A DNA stretch of 64,000 bases from NCBI RefSeq assembly GCF_030445035.2, contig NC_080702.1, forward strand, positions 30,193,843 through 30,257,842, written 5' to 3'. The translations under genes and the position numbers were made by a program. The notes beneath the pieces were generated by a model. It was not told the DNA's origin, searched no databases, and worked only from the letters and a program-made list of their open reading frames with translations. Shown piece by piece: positions 22,208 to 34,140 of this stretch (positions are counted from its first letter, which is position 1; every line of letters starts with the position of its first letter). This DNA is from Dasypus novemcinctus (taxonomy: Eukaryota; Chordata; Mammalia; Cingulata; Dasypodidae).

Positions 22208-23496
22208 TACAATAATCCCCCATGTGCAACGGCAAAGACCAAAAAAGAAGGAAGGTCCAACAATAAACCTTGATACTAATGACTATGCTTGTGAGCCTGT
22301 GCACCTAAAATAAGAACAAAGGCTAGAGCTGCAGGGTGCCTAAGAGTTACGTCCTGAGAGCCTCCCTGTTGCTCAAATGTGGCCAGTCTCGAAGCCAAAC
22401 TCAGCATGTAAATGTGTTGCCTTCCCCCCAGTGTGGGAAATGACTCCCAGGGATGAGCCTCCCTGGTGCCGAGGGATGCTGATGATGTAACTAGAAAATG
22501 ACCTTGCATAAAAGGGTCAACTTGGACCGGCACAATATCTCAGTCTACATATAATACCAGGAGTTAAAAATGCTTTTTGACCTAAAGAAAAGGGGGCAAT
22601 GGAAAGGACAAATGAGTTTATATGGCTATGAGTCTCCAAAAAGAGCTGGGAGTTATCAGAGGGGTTGCCCTTATGCACACCTGAGCAGAGTCCCAGAGAC
22701 AGATAAAGTAGATGCAACCCCAGGTATTGGTTCTGCTGAGGGCTACAGAGACCCACAGGTTCTATGGTCATGGCAGATGGAGTTCACTGCCATCTCAGTT
22801 GGCCCTACTTTGAAGTTTGTGTTTCTGTGCGATGGAGTTGGACTTAGATGTGATCTTTGTCCACAAGTCTCTCTTTTTACTTTTACTGGAACTGTAGTTG
22901 GTGCTGGGGTTTAATGTATACCCAGGGGACCTGAATCTCTGGGCTGACCATGTGATAGCCAGACTTGCAACTCCTACACTCTGGTTTATTGGACTTACCC
23001 CACTCATCTAACATGGAGGTGAAGAAGGTCAACCAACACACCGGGGAGCTAAAACTGCCTGCAACTGAAAGCAGGAGAGTTGCATCCAGTATCCATCTGG
23101 AATCTAGGCCCCCTCTTGATATAGAGGTGGAGTGGACACAGCCATTCTAGGTCCACGGGACGGAGGAATGTAGTGTGGATTGGAGTGGACTTACTTATAT
23201 TCTATTCATGAACTATTGTGATTAGTAATCGAAGAAAATGTGGCATTGGTGTGGAGAAAGTGGCCATGGTGGCTGCTGGGGGTAGGGAGTGGGAGGAAGA
23301 GATGAGATGTGGGGGTGTTTTTGGGACTTGGAGTTGTCCTGGGTGGTGCTGAGGGGACAGTTACCAGACATTGTATGTCCTCCCATGGTCACTGGGTGGA
23401 ATGTGGAAAAGTGTGGGCTATGATGTGGACCATTGACCATGAGGTGCAGCGTGCTCAGAGATGTATTCACCAAATGCAATGAATGTCTCATGATGA
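22208..23496 (+). repeat. L1 3' UTR fragment filling the duplication junction
   Basis: Sense-oriented L1 3' UTR from 'caataatcccccatgtgcaac' to 'aatgtctcatgatga'. It stops about 110 bases short of the usual L1 end and has no poly-A tail. Its right end abuts the first base of copy B and its left end abuts the last base of copy A. It is truncated on both sides, so it is not a normal insertion. Confidence 0.85.
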
Positions 23497-23548
23497 TAGG
23501 CTCAACCAAAAAGGAGGAAGAAAAACAAGAAGACAAGGATTTTCTTAC

Positions 23549-23704
23549 TTTGACAAGTGTTTTCACTGGCATTCTTGAATTCTGTTGCCCCAGAAATGAG
23601 TGTGTATCCAGGATTACAGCGACAGGTGAAATCTCCTTCTTTATTATGACATTCAGCGTGTAATCCACAATATATGCTGTGGGGTGGACTACATTCATCG
23701 ATAT
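23549..23704 (-). CDS. ADGRE3: ADGRE3-like exon 4: calcium-binding EGF module 2
   Basis: A 156-bp exon with acceptor ttgtgtttcag and donor TGTCAAA|gtaaga. Both junctions are phase 1. It reads DIDECSPPHSIYCGLHAEC near the start and FKNASENTCQ at the end. The D-I-D-E-C start, six cysteines and Asn/aromatic positions are those of a calcium-binding EGF domain; SPPHSIYCG and SENTCQ are the family signature of ADGRE2/3/4 second modules. In the mature receptor it would sit at the cell surface of myeloid cells, in the N-terminal ligand-facing stalk. No stop interrupts it. ADGRE3 is my best match; ADGRE4 is possible. Confidence 0.87.
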
Positions 23705-24367
23705 CTGAAACACAAAGGAGAAATTAATCATTCATTCAACAAAGATTAATGGAAAAACGACTGTGTCCCAGAGCTGTGCCCCTTTTTCTGGGATCTGTCT
23801 TTGCACAGGCATGCCAGTTTAAGTAATGATTATCTTCTCTTTTCATTTCTTCATTGACTTTGGTTGGTTTCACCAGGAAGCGTGCATGGAGACAAGGATT
23901 CTAGTGCAAGTGGTTTATTTGAGGGGTGACCCCAGAAAACACTGGACGGAAGTGGTCAAGTGAGACAGGGAAGGGAAGGCAGAAAATGAAAAGCATGTTC
24001 CACTGCTGGAAACTGGGACTCGGTTTCTCTGGGGACATCTTGGAGACAGTGGGAAGTGCATGCCTCAGAGTCACCCCACCTGAGGGGTGAGGAAGTGGAA
24101 TGTGGATCCACTAAGTCCCATCACGTATTTATTAGATGACAATACGCTACAGATAAAAGATTCAGCCCTTAGAGTTTGTGTGAGGAGAGAGAGCCAAAGA
24201 AGCTTGGGTGGTGGGGAAAGTGTTTGATTAGATGGAGGGTACCGTGGAAACATAATCGGGCATGCTATTTGATCCTGGACAATCTAAAAGGATCCTTGAG
24301 AATATTCTTTTGAGCCTTTTCTCCCTTGTTAGAACTTGTCCAGGGTCATGTATTGTATTTACTTGTC

Positions 24368-24478
24368 ATTGCCTCCTCTTCCCCTCCCCCTCCCTGCTCC
24401 CTTCCCCCCCTCCCCTCTCCCTCTCTTACCCCTGTTCCCCCTCCCCCTTCTCATCCTCCTCCCCCTCCCCGTACCCCT
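24368..24478 (+). repeat. Homopyrimidine tract, copy B
   Basis: This is the counterpart of the copy A tract, again nearly pure C/T over ~110 bases, with small indels relative to A. Confidence 0.85.
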
Positions 24479-25369
24479 TGCAACCTGCACTCTAACTTCT
24501 GTCTCTATGAACCTCAATATTCTCCAATATTTTCTTTTTAGTTACCATGGGGCTTAAATTTAACATCCTAAATCTTTACCAATCTTACTTGCCTTGTTAT
24601 CAACTTGACTTCAGTAATATACAGAAACTGTGTTCCTCTACCCCTCTGTTTCCCCACCTTTATGAAGTTCTTGTCACAAATGACATGCTTATACATTAGA
24701 GTAAGAAAACGACTTGTTTATGAGAAGAATCTTGACCTTGAGTTTTAAGGATGAGTGGGGCTGGGCTGAAGAGGGTGTTTCAGGCAGAGGGAGTCCCAGG
24801 CAAAAAGACATGGAAGAAATGGGCATATATGTACAATGGACTATTATTCAGCATAAAAAAAATGAAGTCCTCATGTATATGGGACAACGTGGATGAAACT
24901 TGAAGACATCATTTAAGTCAAATAAGCCAGACACAAAGGGAAAATATTGCATGGCCTCACTGGTGTGAAATAATTAGAATAAGCAGAGTTGTAGAGTCAG
25001 ATTCTAGAATATAGGTTAACAGGGGATGGGCTGGGGTAGAGAATGGGGAGTTAATGCCTAAAGTGCACAGCATTTCTATTGAAGTTGATCGCCAAGTTTT
25101 GGTATTGCATGAGAAGCGCCCACAGTTCCTGAAGTCCTGTCACATGCACTACTTCACTCAGCTCCCTCCATCCTCGCTAAGTCAACGTCATCATCCCCAT
25201 TTCACGGTTGCCTAGGACCAGGCTTCTTTCCTGGTGAAGGTTGTGTGGGTGGAGATTTCGACCTTGTTCGTTACTTGGGTGCCTCCCTCTTCCCCAACTC
25301 TGGGCGATCAGAAGATTACCCATTCCCCAGCCATGATCTTTTTACATGTGGATGTTACAGGTGGGTGAG

Positions 25370-26400
25370 GATGGTCAACCACCACACCCAGGAATGGAGA
25401 GAGTCTACAACTGCAAGCAGGAGAATCGCATCCGTCATGCATGTGGGATCTAAGTCTCCTCTCGATTTAGAGGTGGAGCGGACACCACCATCCCAGGACC
25501 CACGGGATGGGGGAATAAATGATGGATTAGAGTGGACTTACTGATATTCTACTATAGAGCTATTGGGACTCCAGCAATGGAAGAAATTGTATCAGTGGTG
25601 TGGAGACAGTGGCCATGGGAGTTGTTGAAGGCAGGAAGAGGGAAGAAGAGGTGTGAGGTGGGGCCATTTTTGGGACTTGGATTTGTACTGAATGATATTG
25701 TAGGGATAGATGCAGGACATATATATCCTGCCATAAAATCACTGAATGGACTGGGGGAGAGTGTAAACTACAACATAGGCTGTGTAGCAATGCTCCAAAA
25801 TGTACTCACTAAATGCAATGAATGTGCCACACTGATGAAAGAAGTTATTGATGGAGGAAGAGTGGGGGTGAGTGGGGAGTGGGGTATATGGGAACCTCAT
25901 CTTTTTTTTTTTAAGATTTATTATTTATTTATTTCTCTCCCCTTCCTTCCCACCCTGCACCACAGTTGTCTGCTCTCTGTACCCATTCGCTCTGTGTTCT
26001 TCTGTGACCACTTCTATCCTTATCAGCGGCACTGGGAATCTGTGTTTCTTTTTGTTACATCATCTTGTTGTGTCAGCTTTCCTTGTATGTGGCACCATTC
26101 CTGGGCAGGCTGCACTTTCTTTCGTGCTGGGCGGCTCTCCTTCTGGGGTGCACTCTTTGCGTGTGGGGCTCCCCTATGCGGGGGACACCCCTGCGTGGCA
26201 CGGAACTCCTTGCGCTCATCAGCACTGCACATGGGCCAGCTCCACACAGGTCAAGGAGCCCCTGGGTTTGAACCGTGGACCTCCAATGCAGTAGATGGAA
26301 GCCCTAACCACTGGGCCAAGTCCGCTTCCCTCATATTTTTTAATGTAACATTTTGTGCGATCTGTGTATTTTTAAAAAGTAATCATAAGAAAAAATTTAA
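25370..26400 (+). repeat. L1 3' UTR split by a reverse SINE, copy B
   Basis: It has the same structure as 10,775-11,796: L1 3' UTR to 'ggaacctcat', a reverse DAS-type SINE at about 25,903-26,330, then the L1 end 'tcatattttttaatgtaacattttgtg'. The 359-codon frame across it is an artefact of the antisense SINE. The copy-A-specific L1 is absent here. Confidence 0.85.
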
Positions 26401-26418
26401 AAAAAATTATCCATTTAC

Positions 26419-26547
26419 CATTACACTGCTCGAATGTCCACTGGGCGTCAAAGATTTCCACCCCGGATGTGGGACTATATCCATGATCACAGGTACAGTG
26501 AGTGCTGTTGACACAATGACCGTTCAGGGGACACAGAGCACAGGTAG
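26419..26547 (-). CDS. ADGRE3: ADGRE3-like exon 3: EGF module 1
   Basis: A 129-bp exon with acceptor ctcctcctgcag and donor G|gtaaat. Both ends are phase 1, so it joins the signal-peptide exon (GAA G) and EGF2 (AT ATC GAT) in frame. It reads TCALCPLNGHCVNSTHCTC followed by DHGYSPTSG. This is the compact first EGF module of ADGRE2/3/CD97 with the NxTHCTC core. All six cysteines are present and there is no stop. It is 2.7 kb upstream of EGF2. Confidence 0.88.
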
Positions 26548-26639
26548 CTGCAGGAGGAGAGAAGCAGGTGATCGTCAGCTAGGCAGGGGACTCCCCTTAC
26601 CGTGTGTTTAGGCTCCCAGGACATCAGAAGATGAAGATG

Positions 26640-27440
26640 CTGCTCTAGCTTGAAATGTGTCCCTCAAAAGGTCATGTTCAGGTTCTGACCTCCCCTGAGT
26701 GTGATCTTATTTGGAAGGAGGCGAGGCAGGAGGGATTAGGGACCTAAGGAGGAAGGAGGCAGAAGACCCAATAAGCCTGGTAAGAGAAACTGAGGCAAGG
26801 AGAAACTGGCTAGCATCAGCCTGCTGGGTCACCCAGGCAAGCTGGGAAGGGGCAGCTTGCAAGCCCAGCACCCAAAGGCTGCATTTTCAGAAGGCAGCCA
26901 GCAAGGAGGGATGGGCGAGGGGGGCTTCACACCCACCCAGATTTCAGGCTCCCCCTCGCCTCATGGAGAGCGACCTCATGCCTCGTGACAGTGACCAGAA
27001 GCTCCTCACTGCTGGTCAGCACACCATGCCCTGCAGAGGTCATGGGCAGCAGGCAGTGGACAGCACCCCACAGCCCTGGAGCCCGTGCCCTGAGCCCCTG
27101 CTTATCAGCGCAGACCCTGGCGTCCTGTGCCCCCATAAATAGGGGAGCCCAGGGTGGGACTTCGCATTTTCTCCCTTGAAAGTGCCCATGTCCATGCCTC
27201 AGGGATGTGTCTTCTGTTTTCTTGTTCTACCCCCAGTAAATCCTCTGCCCGTTTCGCTCGTCTGTGGCTCATGTTTGAATTCCTTCTCGGGAAGAAGTCA
27301 GAACCTGGTCATGGTCTCTGATCACAGAGGGTCTTACAGGTGGAGTTAGTTAAATTAGGAGGGGCCAAGCTGGGTCAGGCTGGGTCCAGTCCGACATAAC
27401 TGGTGTCCCCATAAGAAGGGGGAAGAGACACTGTCGGATG
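26640..27440. repeat. MLT1-like fragment with nested class I-type LTR, copy B
   Basis: This matches 15,237-16,045. The nested LTR keeps 'cataaataggggagccc' and 'agtaaatcctctgcccgtttcg', the better-preserved poly-A region. Both insertions predate the duplication. Confidence 0.6.
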
Positions 27441-27499
27441 GATACTGTGTTCCTGGATTTCCTCTAGGTTCTTGGCTATGGTGCAGAAGTGAATTTCAA

Positions 27500-27870
27500 G
27501 GCAGCCGGGTGAGTTAGGCCAGTAATTTATTCAGGTTGGGAGGGAAGGGAAATGGGAGAAAATAACAGATCAGGAATCCCAGGTAGAGAGGAAGGGGCTG
27601 AACAGGGATGAAGAGGGTTGCTTTATAGGCTACGATTTCCGCTTGTAGGTTATAAATCCCCCGGTTTGCGTGTGTAGTGATGCAAGTGGAGGAGAAGGCA
27701 GCCAGAGTTTGGGTCAGAGGAAATAGAGCTCTCAGGCCTTGCGCCTGGGTTTTGAAATGTTGATTATCCCACCCCTTTGATAATGGCAGGGGAGGGGTTC
27801 CAGCTGCTTATTGCTTCTATTGCTTATTTTCCCCGTCAATCTCCCAGGAGGGCCCAATGATATATAATAT
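27500..27870. repeat. Dispersed repeat X, copy B
   Basis: Counterpart of 16,105-16,475; see also 59,925-60,335. Confidence 0.6.
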
Positions 27871-27971
27871 AGCCATGAACCTTAATAAAACCCGGTAACA
27901 GTGTCAGATTTTTCTTGGTCCAAACTCTCCCTGGCATTTGACTTTGGAAGGGTCAGAGCCTGAGCACTTAC

Positions 27972-28022
27972 CTTCAGCTGTATGAGCCATGGTTCCTAAC
28001 AAACTGAGCAGGAAGAGGAGCC
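27972..28022 (-). CDS. ADGRE3: ADGRE3-like exon 2: signal-peptide core
   Basis: A 51-bp exon with acceptor cttctctattccag and donor GAAG|gtaagt, a consensus donor. It encodes LLFLLSLLGTMAHTAE between split codons, both phase 1. Joined to the start exon it gives a typical signal peptide (short polar start, hydrophobic core, small residues before the mature end). This split of the signal peptide over two exons is what ADGRE genes show. Confidence 0.87.
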
Positions 28023-28094
28023 CTGGAATAGAGAAGCAAAAAGGAGAGACATGAAACTATCAAGGAAAGATGCCAGGAGATTCCCCAAGGACTG

Positions 28095-29560
28095 TGTATC
28101 AGTTAGCTATCACCGTGTAACAACCAACCATAAAATTAATCAGCTTAAAACAATGACCATACATGGGACTATCTCTCCTGGTTTCTGGGAAGAGCTCAGC
28201 TGGGCAGTTCTGGTCCCCTGAGGATGCAGTCAGAGAGAGACTGGGCCTGGACCTGCTGGGGCCTGGATGGGCATCTCCCGCTTCAAGTAATCTCAGGACC
28301 TCTCTGGCTGTTCCACTTGGGTGCTCTCCCAGCATAGTGGCCTCAGTCGAGCTGCTTCCATGGCACTTCAGAGTTCTAACCCTTAGTGTTCCAGCCAAAA
28401 AGGTGGACTTCCACCATATTTTCTCTTTTTACTGGATTTTTAAGGAATGTGTTTTATTTCACTAGATTTTTAAAAATTGTGGTTAAAAACATAAAATTTG
28501 CCATTTTGACCATTTTTAAGTAGACAATTCAGTGGTATTAATTACATCGACAAAGTTGTGCTGCCATCAAACCGCTACCTATTTCCAATACTGTCATTGC
28601 TCCAAAAAGAAACTCGATATGCGTTGAGTAAGTCCCTACTCCCAGTCTGTCTCTATGCATTTTCCTATTCTAGATATTTCATATAAGTGAGATTATATAG
28701 TATTTGCCCACTTGTGTCTGGCTTCTTCTTTCACTGAGCAGAATGTCTTCATGGTTCATCCATGATATAACATAAATAGTAACTACTCCATTGCTTCTTA
28801 TGACTGAATAACATTCCATTGGGTGGATAAACCACATTAAAAAAAAGCAAATGTTTTATATCTATTAAAAAATGGTTTTGAATCAACATTTAACCTTGAG
28901 TTTAACCTTTGAGCATCACATGGTGTGTATCTTATCTTTTTTTACAATTAATTTATTTTTAATTGAGGTAAAATATACATAACAAAAACCACATTAACCA
29001 TTTTAACTGGATAATACTTAGATATTATGGACATTGACAGTATCACATAACTTTCATCATTATCTATTTCCAAACTGCTTTCAGCAACCCAAACTGAAAC
29101 TAGTACGTCTTTAGCAGTAACTCCCCTTTCCCCTCTCCCACCCCCTGGTAACTACTATTCCACTATGCTGCTCTGTCTATGCATTTGCTTATTCCAAGTA
29201 TTTCATTTAAGAGAAATCATAGAGGGTTGGTCCTTTTGTGTCTGTCTTATTTCACCCAACATAATGTCTTGAAGGTTCGTCCGTGTTGTAGCATGTGCCG
29301 GCACTTCATTCCTTTTTAAGACTGAACAATATTCCATTGAATGGATATGCCACATTTTGTTTATCCATTCATCTGCCAATGAACACTTGGGTTGCTTCCA
29401 CCTTTTGGCTACTCTGAGTTACGCCACTAGGAACGTGGGTGTATGGATACCTGTCCGAATCCCCACGTTCAATTAGTTTAGGTATACAGAGAGACCATAT
29501 TTTGTTTGTCCATGTGTTCATTGATGAACATTTGGATTTTTCTGCCTTTTGGCTCTTCAC
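28095..29560 (-). repeat. Old repeat block and L1 3'-end fragments, copy B
   Basis: Counterparts of 16,690-18,130. Here the segment 'ttttgaccatttttaagtagacaatt' of the L1 is kept, showing that copy A suffered a 33-bp deletion. Confidence 0.7.
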
Positions 29561-29748
29561 CATATTCTCTTGGTTACAAGTGAGTCACAAGCCCACCCAG
29601 AGTCAAGTGGAGAAGAATTAGATTCTGCCTCCAGTTGGAGGAGAGGCAAGCCTCTAGAAACATGTCTTGGATGGGAGACAATGTTGTATCCTGTTTGGAA
29701 AATAAAGCTTGTATTTTACAGCTCAGGCTTGTGGCTGGTCTTGCCTCC

Positions 29749-30504
29749 TATAGCAGTTGATACTATTGATGAATCCCCAAAAGAAATATTCGATTATGTT
29801 TATTAACTGGTCTTTTCCTCTGGGCATATTAAATTATATTAGATTCAGAGTTTACTTGATTCTCTTGAGCCAGTAGGATGTTGAGTCCCTGCCCCTTCCT
29901 GGGTGGGGACTCACAGATAAAAGCCATGGCAAAGGACAGAATTGAGGGCTTTTAATGTTGGAGTTTTTTTTCTTTCTTTGATTTTGAGAAGGAAAAATGA
30001 TTTATTTACGTCCAACAGGACTCAGGAGCTTTCTGTTGCAAACCCGAGCCTTGAACAAGATTTTCAAGTTCTTTTCATACAGGGTGGGGAGTCAAATGGT
30101 GCTTTTATTGAATAAAACTACTTTCTTTGTTAGTTAAGTGTTTGCCTGCGTACCAGGTAGGTTTTGAATTAAATGTTGGAGTTTTGATGTTGGAGTTTGA
30201 TGCTGAAGTCTTAAGCTAGAGCCCCAGGAAGAAAGCACACAGAGGAAAGAGAAACCAGCCCTGGGAAGAGAGGAACCCTGAGCCCAGAGAGAAGCAGGAC
30301 CCTGGAAGGGAGGAACCCAGGAAGCCTGAACCCTGGCAGGTGTTGGCAGCTATCTTGCTCCAACATTGAAAATAGACTTTGGTGAGGAAAGTGACTTATG
30401 CTTATGGCCTGGTATCTGCAAGCTCCTATCCCAAATAATTATCCTTTATAAAAGCCAACAGCCTTCTGTTTTTTTGCATCAGCACCCCTTTGTCTGACTG
30501 ATAC
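29749..30504 (+). repeat. Solo LTR, copy B, split by a retrocopy
   Basis: Counterpart of 18,305-18,885, interrupted at 29,968-30,171. The LTR continues after the insertion with 'gatgttggagtttgatgctg', and ends near 'ctgactgatac'. Confidence 0.75.
29968..30171 (-). mobile_element. Processed retrocopy of an unidentified RNA 3' end
   Basis: It is flanked by the perfect 14-bp duplication aatgttggagtttt (29,954-29,967 and 30,172-30,185). On the minus strand it ends 'gtaaataaatcatttttcc' and then an A-rich stretch, i.e. an AATAAA signal and poly-A tail. Copy A has an empty site at the same place. The 204-bp body matches nothing else in the window and I do not recognise the source transcript. Confidence 0.85.
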
Positions 30505-31554
30505 CCTTTACCAACTTCATTCAGCTCCCTCAAAGGTCCAAAGTTGCTGGATACATGGATGAATTCTCTTCTCTCCCTTTTCTAGTAAATCTTCCTCCAC
30601 TCTGATGTCTAGTTGTCTTCTTATCTTGTATTAATGATAAATTGCATCTCCCAAAAAAGGTATAACCCCTGGTAACTTAGTATGTGACCTTATTTGGAAA
30701 TACAATCTTTGCAGATGGAATTAGTTGGTTCCCTGGTATGGTGGTTGACCATCCCCACCTCCCTGTTAGCTGACCTGGGTAAGTCCAACAAAAGGTGTTA
30801 ACCTTTAATCTACTAAATTGTGAGGAGATCTTTGAGTTCCTTGGGCAGATACCAGGTGGGCAGGAGTGTCCTGGGCAATGATTATTTATAAATGGTGTGG
30901 CAATAGTTCAGTATGTAAACAAATGTGTTTTTTTTTTGGTGTGTGTTGTTGAAGGTTTCGTTGCCTCATTTATAACCTGTTTACTGCCCAGAAAGTGATC
31001 CCTGATCATGGAAGGGACTTTGTTCACCAAGTGAAGTGATGGTGCAGATGAAGCTGGGCTAGTTTGGTGGAGCTGGGACGAAGGTCAATTTCTGTGCATG
31101 ATATGAGGGTGGGGTTGGAAGGAAGGAGAGAAGAACTGAGGCTGAATGGCTGAGGCAGTTAGGGAGGGTTGTCATGGCTCCCTGGGGAGGGTTCTGGAGC
31201 GGGAGAAGGTGTAGGTGGTTGGGAGGACTTGGAGGAGATGGGGTTTATTAGAGTGAAATGAGGCTTGCCCCTGTGATTGTAGCCACTCCTCCGTCCTCCT
31301 ATGACCCTGGTGGTAAACTCTACCTTGCTTGGTGATGGCTGTGGGAGAGGATTTCCTTTGTGGGAACTGGGCAAAGTTCTGAGGCTTATCTCAACTCCTA
31401 TTGGAAATTGAGCTGTTACTACATATCGGACCCTGTCCTCAGAACTTTACACTCGTCAACTTACTTGAGCTTTGAACAACTTTAGAAGGTAAATTCTCTT
31501 AGCATCATTCCCATTTTGCAGATTAAGAAACAGAGGCACACATATGATCTGACA

Positions 31555-34140
31555 CTCACTCTACCAGGAATATATCTAGAAGAACTGAAAACAGTGACAT
31601 AAGCAGACATCTGCACCCGACGTTCATAGCGGCATTGCTCACAGTTACCAAAAGATGGAAACAACCCTAGTGTCCGTCAATGGATGAATGGATAAGGAAA
31701 ATGTGGTATATACATATGATGGAATAGTATTAATCTGTGAGGAGAAATGAAACTTGGACATGTATGATAACATGGGTGACTCTTGAAGACATTATGCTTA
31801 GTGAAATAAGCCAGACACAAAAGGATAAATATTGTAGGGTCTCAGTAGTATGAACTAAAGATGAAGAATAAACACATGGAGGAAACGGACTTGGCCCAGT
31901 GGTTAAGGCGTCCATCTACCACATGGGAGGTCCGCGGTTCAAACCCTGGGCCTCCTTGACCCGTGTGGAGCTGGCCCACGCGCAATGCTGATGTGCGCAA
32001 GGAGTGCCGTGCCACGCAGGGGTGTCCCCCGCGTAGGGGAGCCCCACGCACAAGGAGTGCGCCCCGTGAGGAGAGCCGCCCAGCGTGAAAGAAAGTGCAG
32101 CCTGCACAGGAATGGCGCCGCACACACTTCCCGTGCCGCTGATGACAACAGAAGCGGACAAAGAAACAAGATGCAGCAAATAGACAGAGAACAGACAACC
32201 AGGGGAGGGGGGAGGAATTAAATAAATAAATTAATTAAAAAACAAAACAAAACACATGGAGTTGAAAACTAGAGTACAGGTTACTAGGAGATAGGATGAG
32301 GGGTGAAAAGGGGTACTGATGCTTAATGTATGTAGACGTTTTAAATGAGCTTGACTGTAAAAGCATGGAAATGGATAGAGTTGATGATAAAACATTATAA
32401 TGAATAACAGGTGGCTTATAAATGGGATTGTGGCTGAAAGGGATAGCCAAGGGATGTAAATGTCAATTGAAAGAAAGCTAGAAAATAACCCAGGGACTGC
32501 ATAACGTCGTGAACCTGGAGGTGGATGAGGATTGTCGTTAATAGTTGTGGCAGTTTGATATTATTGATGAATTCCCAAAAGAAATACTGATTGTGTTTGT
32601 AAATTGGTCTGTTCCTCTGGGCTTGTGATACCCTTTGATCATATTAAATTCAGAAGTTTCACTTTTACTTGATTAAATTAATATTAGGGCTTTGATTCAA
32701 CCACGTCAGTAGGACATTGTGTGCCTGCCCCCTTGGTGGGTGGACACTCACACAGAAATACATGGAGAAGGAGAACACAGAAAAGATTTCTTTTGGATGC
32801 CAGAGCCCTGAGGAGAGAGCCAAGCCATTCACCTGATAGTTTGTAGCTGAAGAGACCAGAGCCCTGAACAGCTGAGAAATCCCAGAAAGAAACAAGCCCT
32901 GTGGAGAGAGACAAGCTTTATACTAGCCTAGCTGAGAATGGAAGGAGCTTGGACTCCGGAGTCTTAGGAGAAGAGGAAGGCTGAACTCTCAAAGATGTCG
33001 GCAGCCATCTTGCTCCAACTCATGGCAACAGACTTTGGTGAGGGACGTAACTTAGGCTTGATGGCCTTGTGACTGTAAGCTTCTACCCCGAATAAATACC
33101 TTTTCTAAATGCCAACAGATTACTGGTACTTTGCATCAGCACCCCTTTGGCTGACTAATACAACAGGACAAATACAAAAGTGTTCTTTTAGAAACTAGAA
33201 CAAATGCCCATAACTTTTATAGTGTAGTAAGTATATGGAGATGCATGGGAAAAATACAACTAACATAACCCATAGACAGTAGTTCAAAGCAATACTGTAA
33301 TGTTCTTCCATCAATGTCAAAGAAGCTACTGTGTAACCAATAAGGGGTAATGGAAAAAATATACCAAGTGTATGCTGAAGACCATAATTAGTGGTAAAAG
33401 TCTGATAGGTTCTCTCATAATCAGTAGCAAATGTTCCACAACAATGTAAGGTGTTGGTGGAAGGGTGTTGTATGACGTATTAGTCAGCCAAAGGGGTGTT
33501 GATATAAAATACCAGAAATCTGTTGTCTTTTATAAAGGGTATTTATTTGGTGTAGGAGCTTACAATCACACGGCTATATAGAATGAGTTACTTCCCTCAC
33601 CAAAGTCCGTTGCCAAGTGTTGGAGTAAGATGGCTGCCGCCTCTGCCAGGGTTTAGCTTTCTCTTCCTTTTAGGGCTCTGTAGTCCCAACTTCTTCTAAT
33701 CTCAGCTGCAGGCTGGCATAAGGCTCATCTCTCTTCCCAAGGCTCATCTCTTTCCAGGCTCAGTTGCTCTGCTCTCTCCACAAGGCAAGCTGGAAACTCT
33801 CAGCTGAATGGCGTGGCTCTCTCCCAGGGGCTCCAGCATCAAAGCGAAGCTCTCTCCTCCGCCATGTTGTTTTCTCTATGAGTCTCCACCCACCAAGGGG
33901 GCGGAGCTCAAGGTCTTACTCACAAGTCTGAGTCAAAGCCCTTATCTTAATTTAATCAAGTAAAAGTGAAACCTCTGAATTCAGTACAATCAAAGGGTGT
34001 CATGCCCATAGGAACAGACCAGTTTACAAACATAATCAATATCTCTTTTGGAATTCACCAATAATATCAAACTGCCACATATGGTTTTAAATAGGTTATG
34101 CATGATTGCTTTGTAAGTTCACAATTTTTCTAAAAGAAAA
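31555..34140 (+). repeat. Old L1 with SINE and two opposed solo LTRs, copy B
   Basis: Counterpart of 19,925-22,130. The LTRs lie at about 32,545-33,166 (+) and 33,478-34,078 (-). The SINE at 31,882 is an extra, younger insertion. Confidence 0.8.
31882..32250 (+). mobile_element. Full-length DAS-type tRNA-derived SINE, copy-B specific
   Basis: The head reads 'ggcccagtggttaaggcgtcc' (A box) and 'ggttcaaacc' (B box, 31,936-31,945), both good RNA polymerase III promoter boxes. A ~250-bp body and an A-rich tail follow. It is flanked by the 11-bp duplication aacacatggag (31,871-31,881 and 32,251-32,261). Copy A has the empty site at ~20,250. It is the least diverged SINE in the window and the best reference copy here. 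Confidence 0.95.

Noticed and set aside
25532-26611. 359-codon plus-strand ORF
   Set aside because: It runs through an L1 3' UTR, an antisense SINE and the antisense of the EGF1 exon. The counterpart in copy A is broken at the same places and there is no domain.
31885-31957. tRNA gene
   Set aside because: A and B boxes are present but this is the tRNA-derived head of a SINE with body, A-tail and target duplication.
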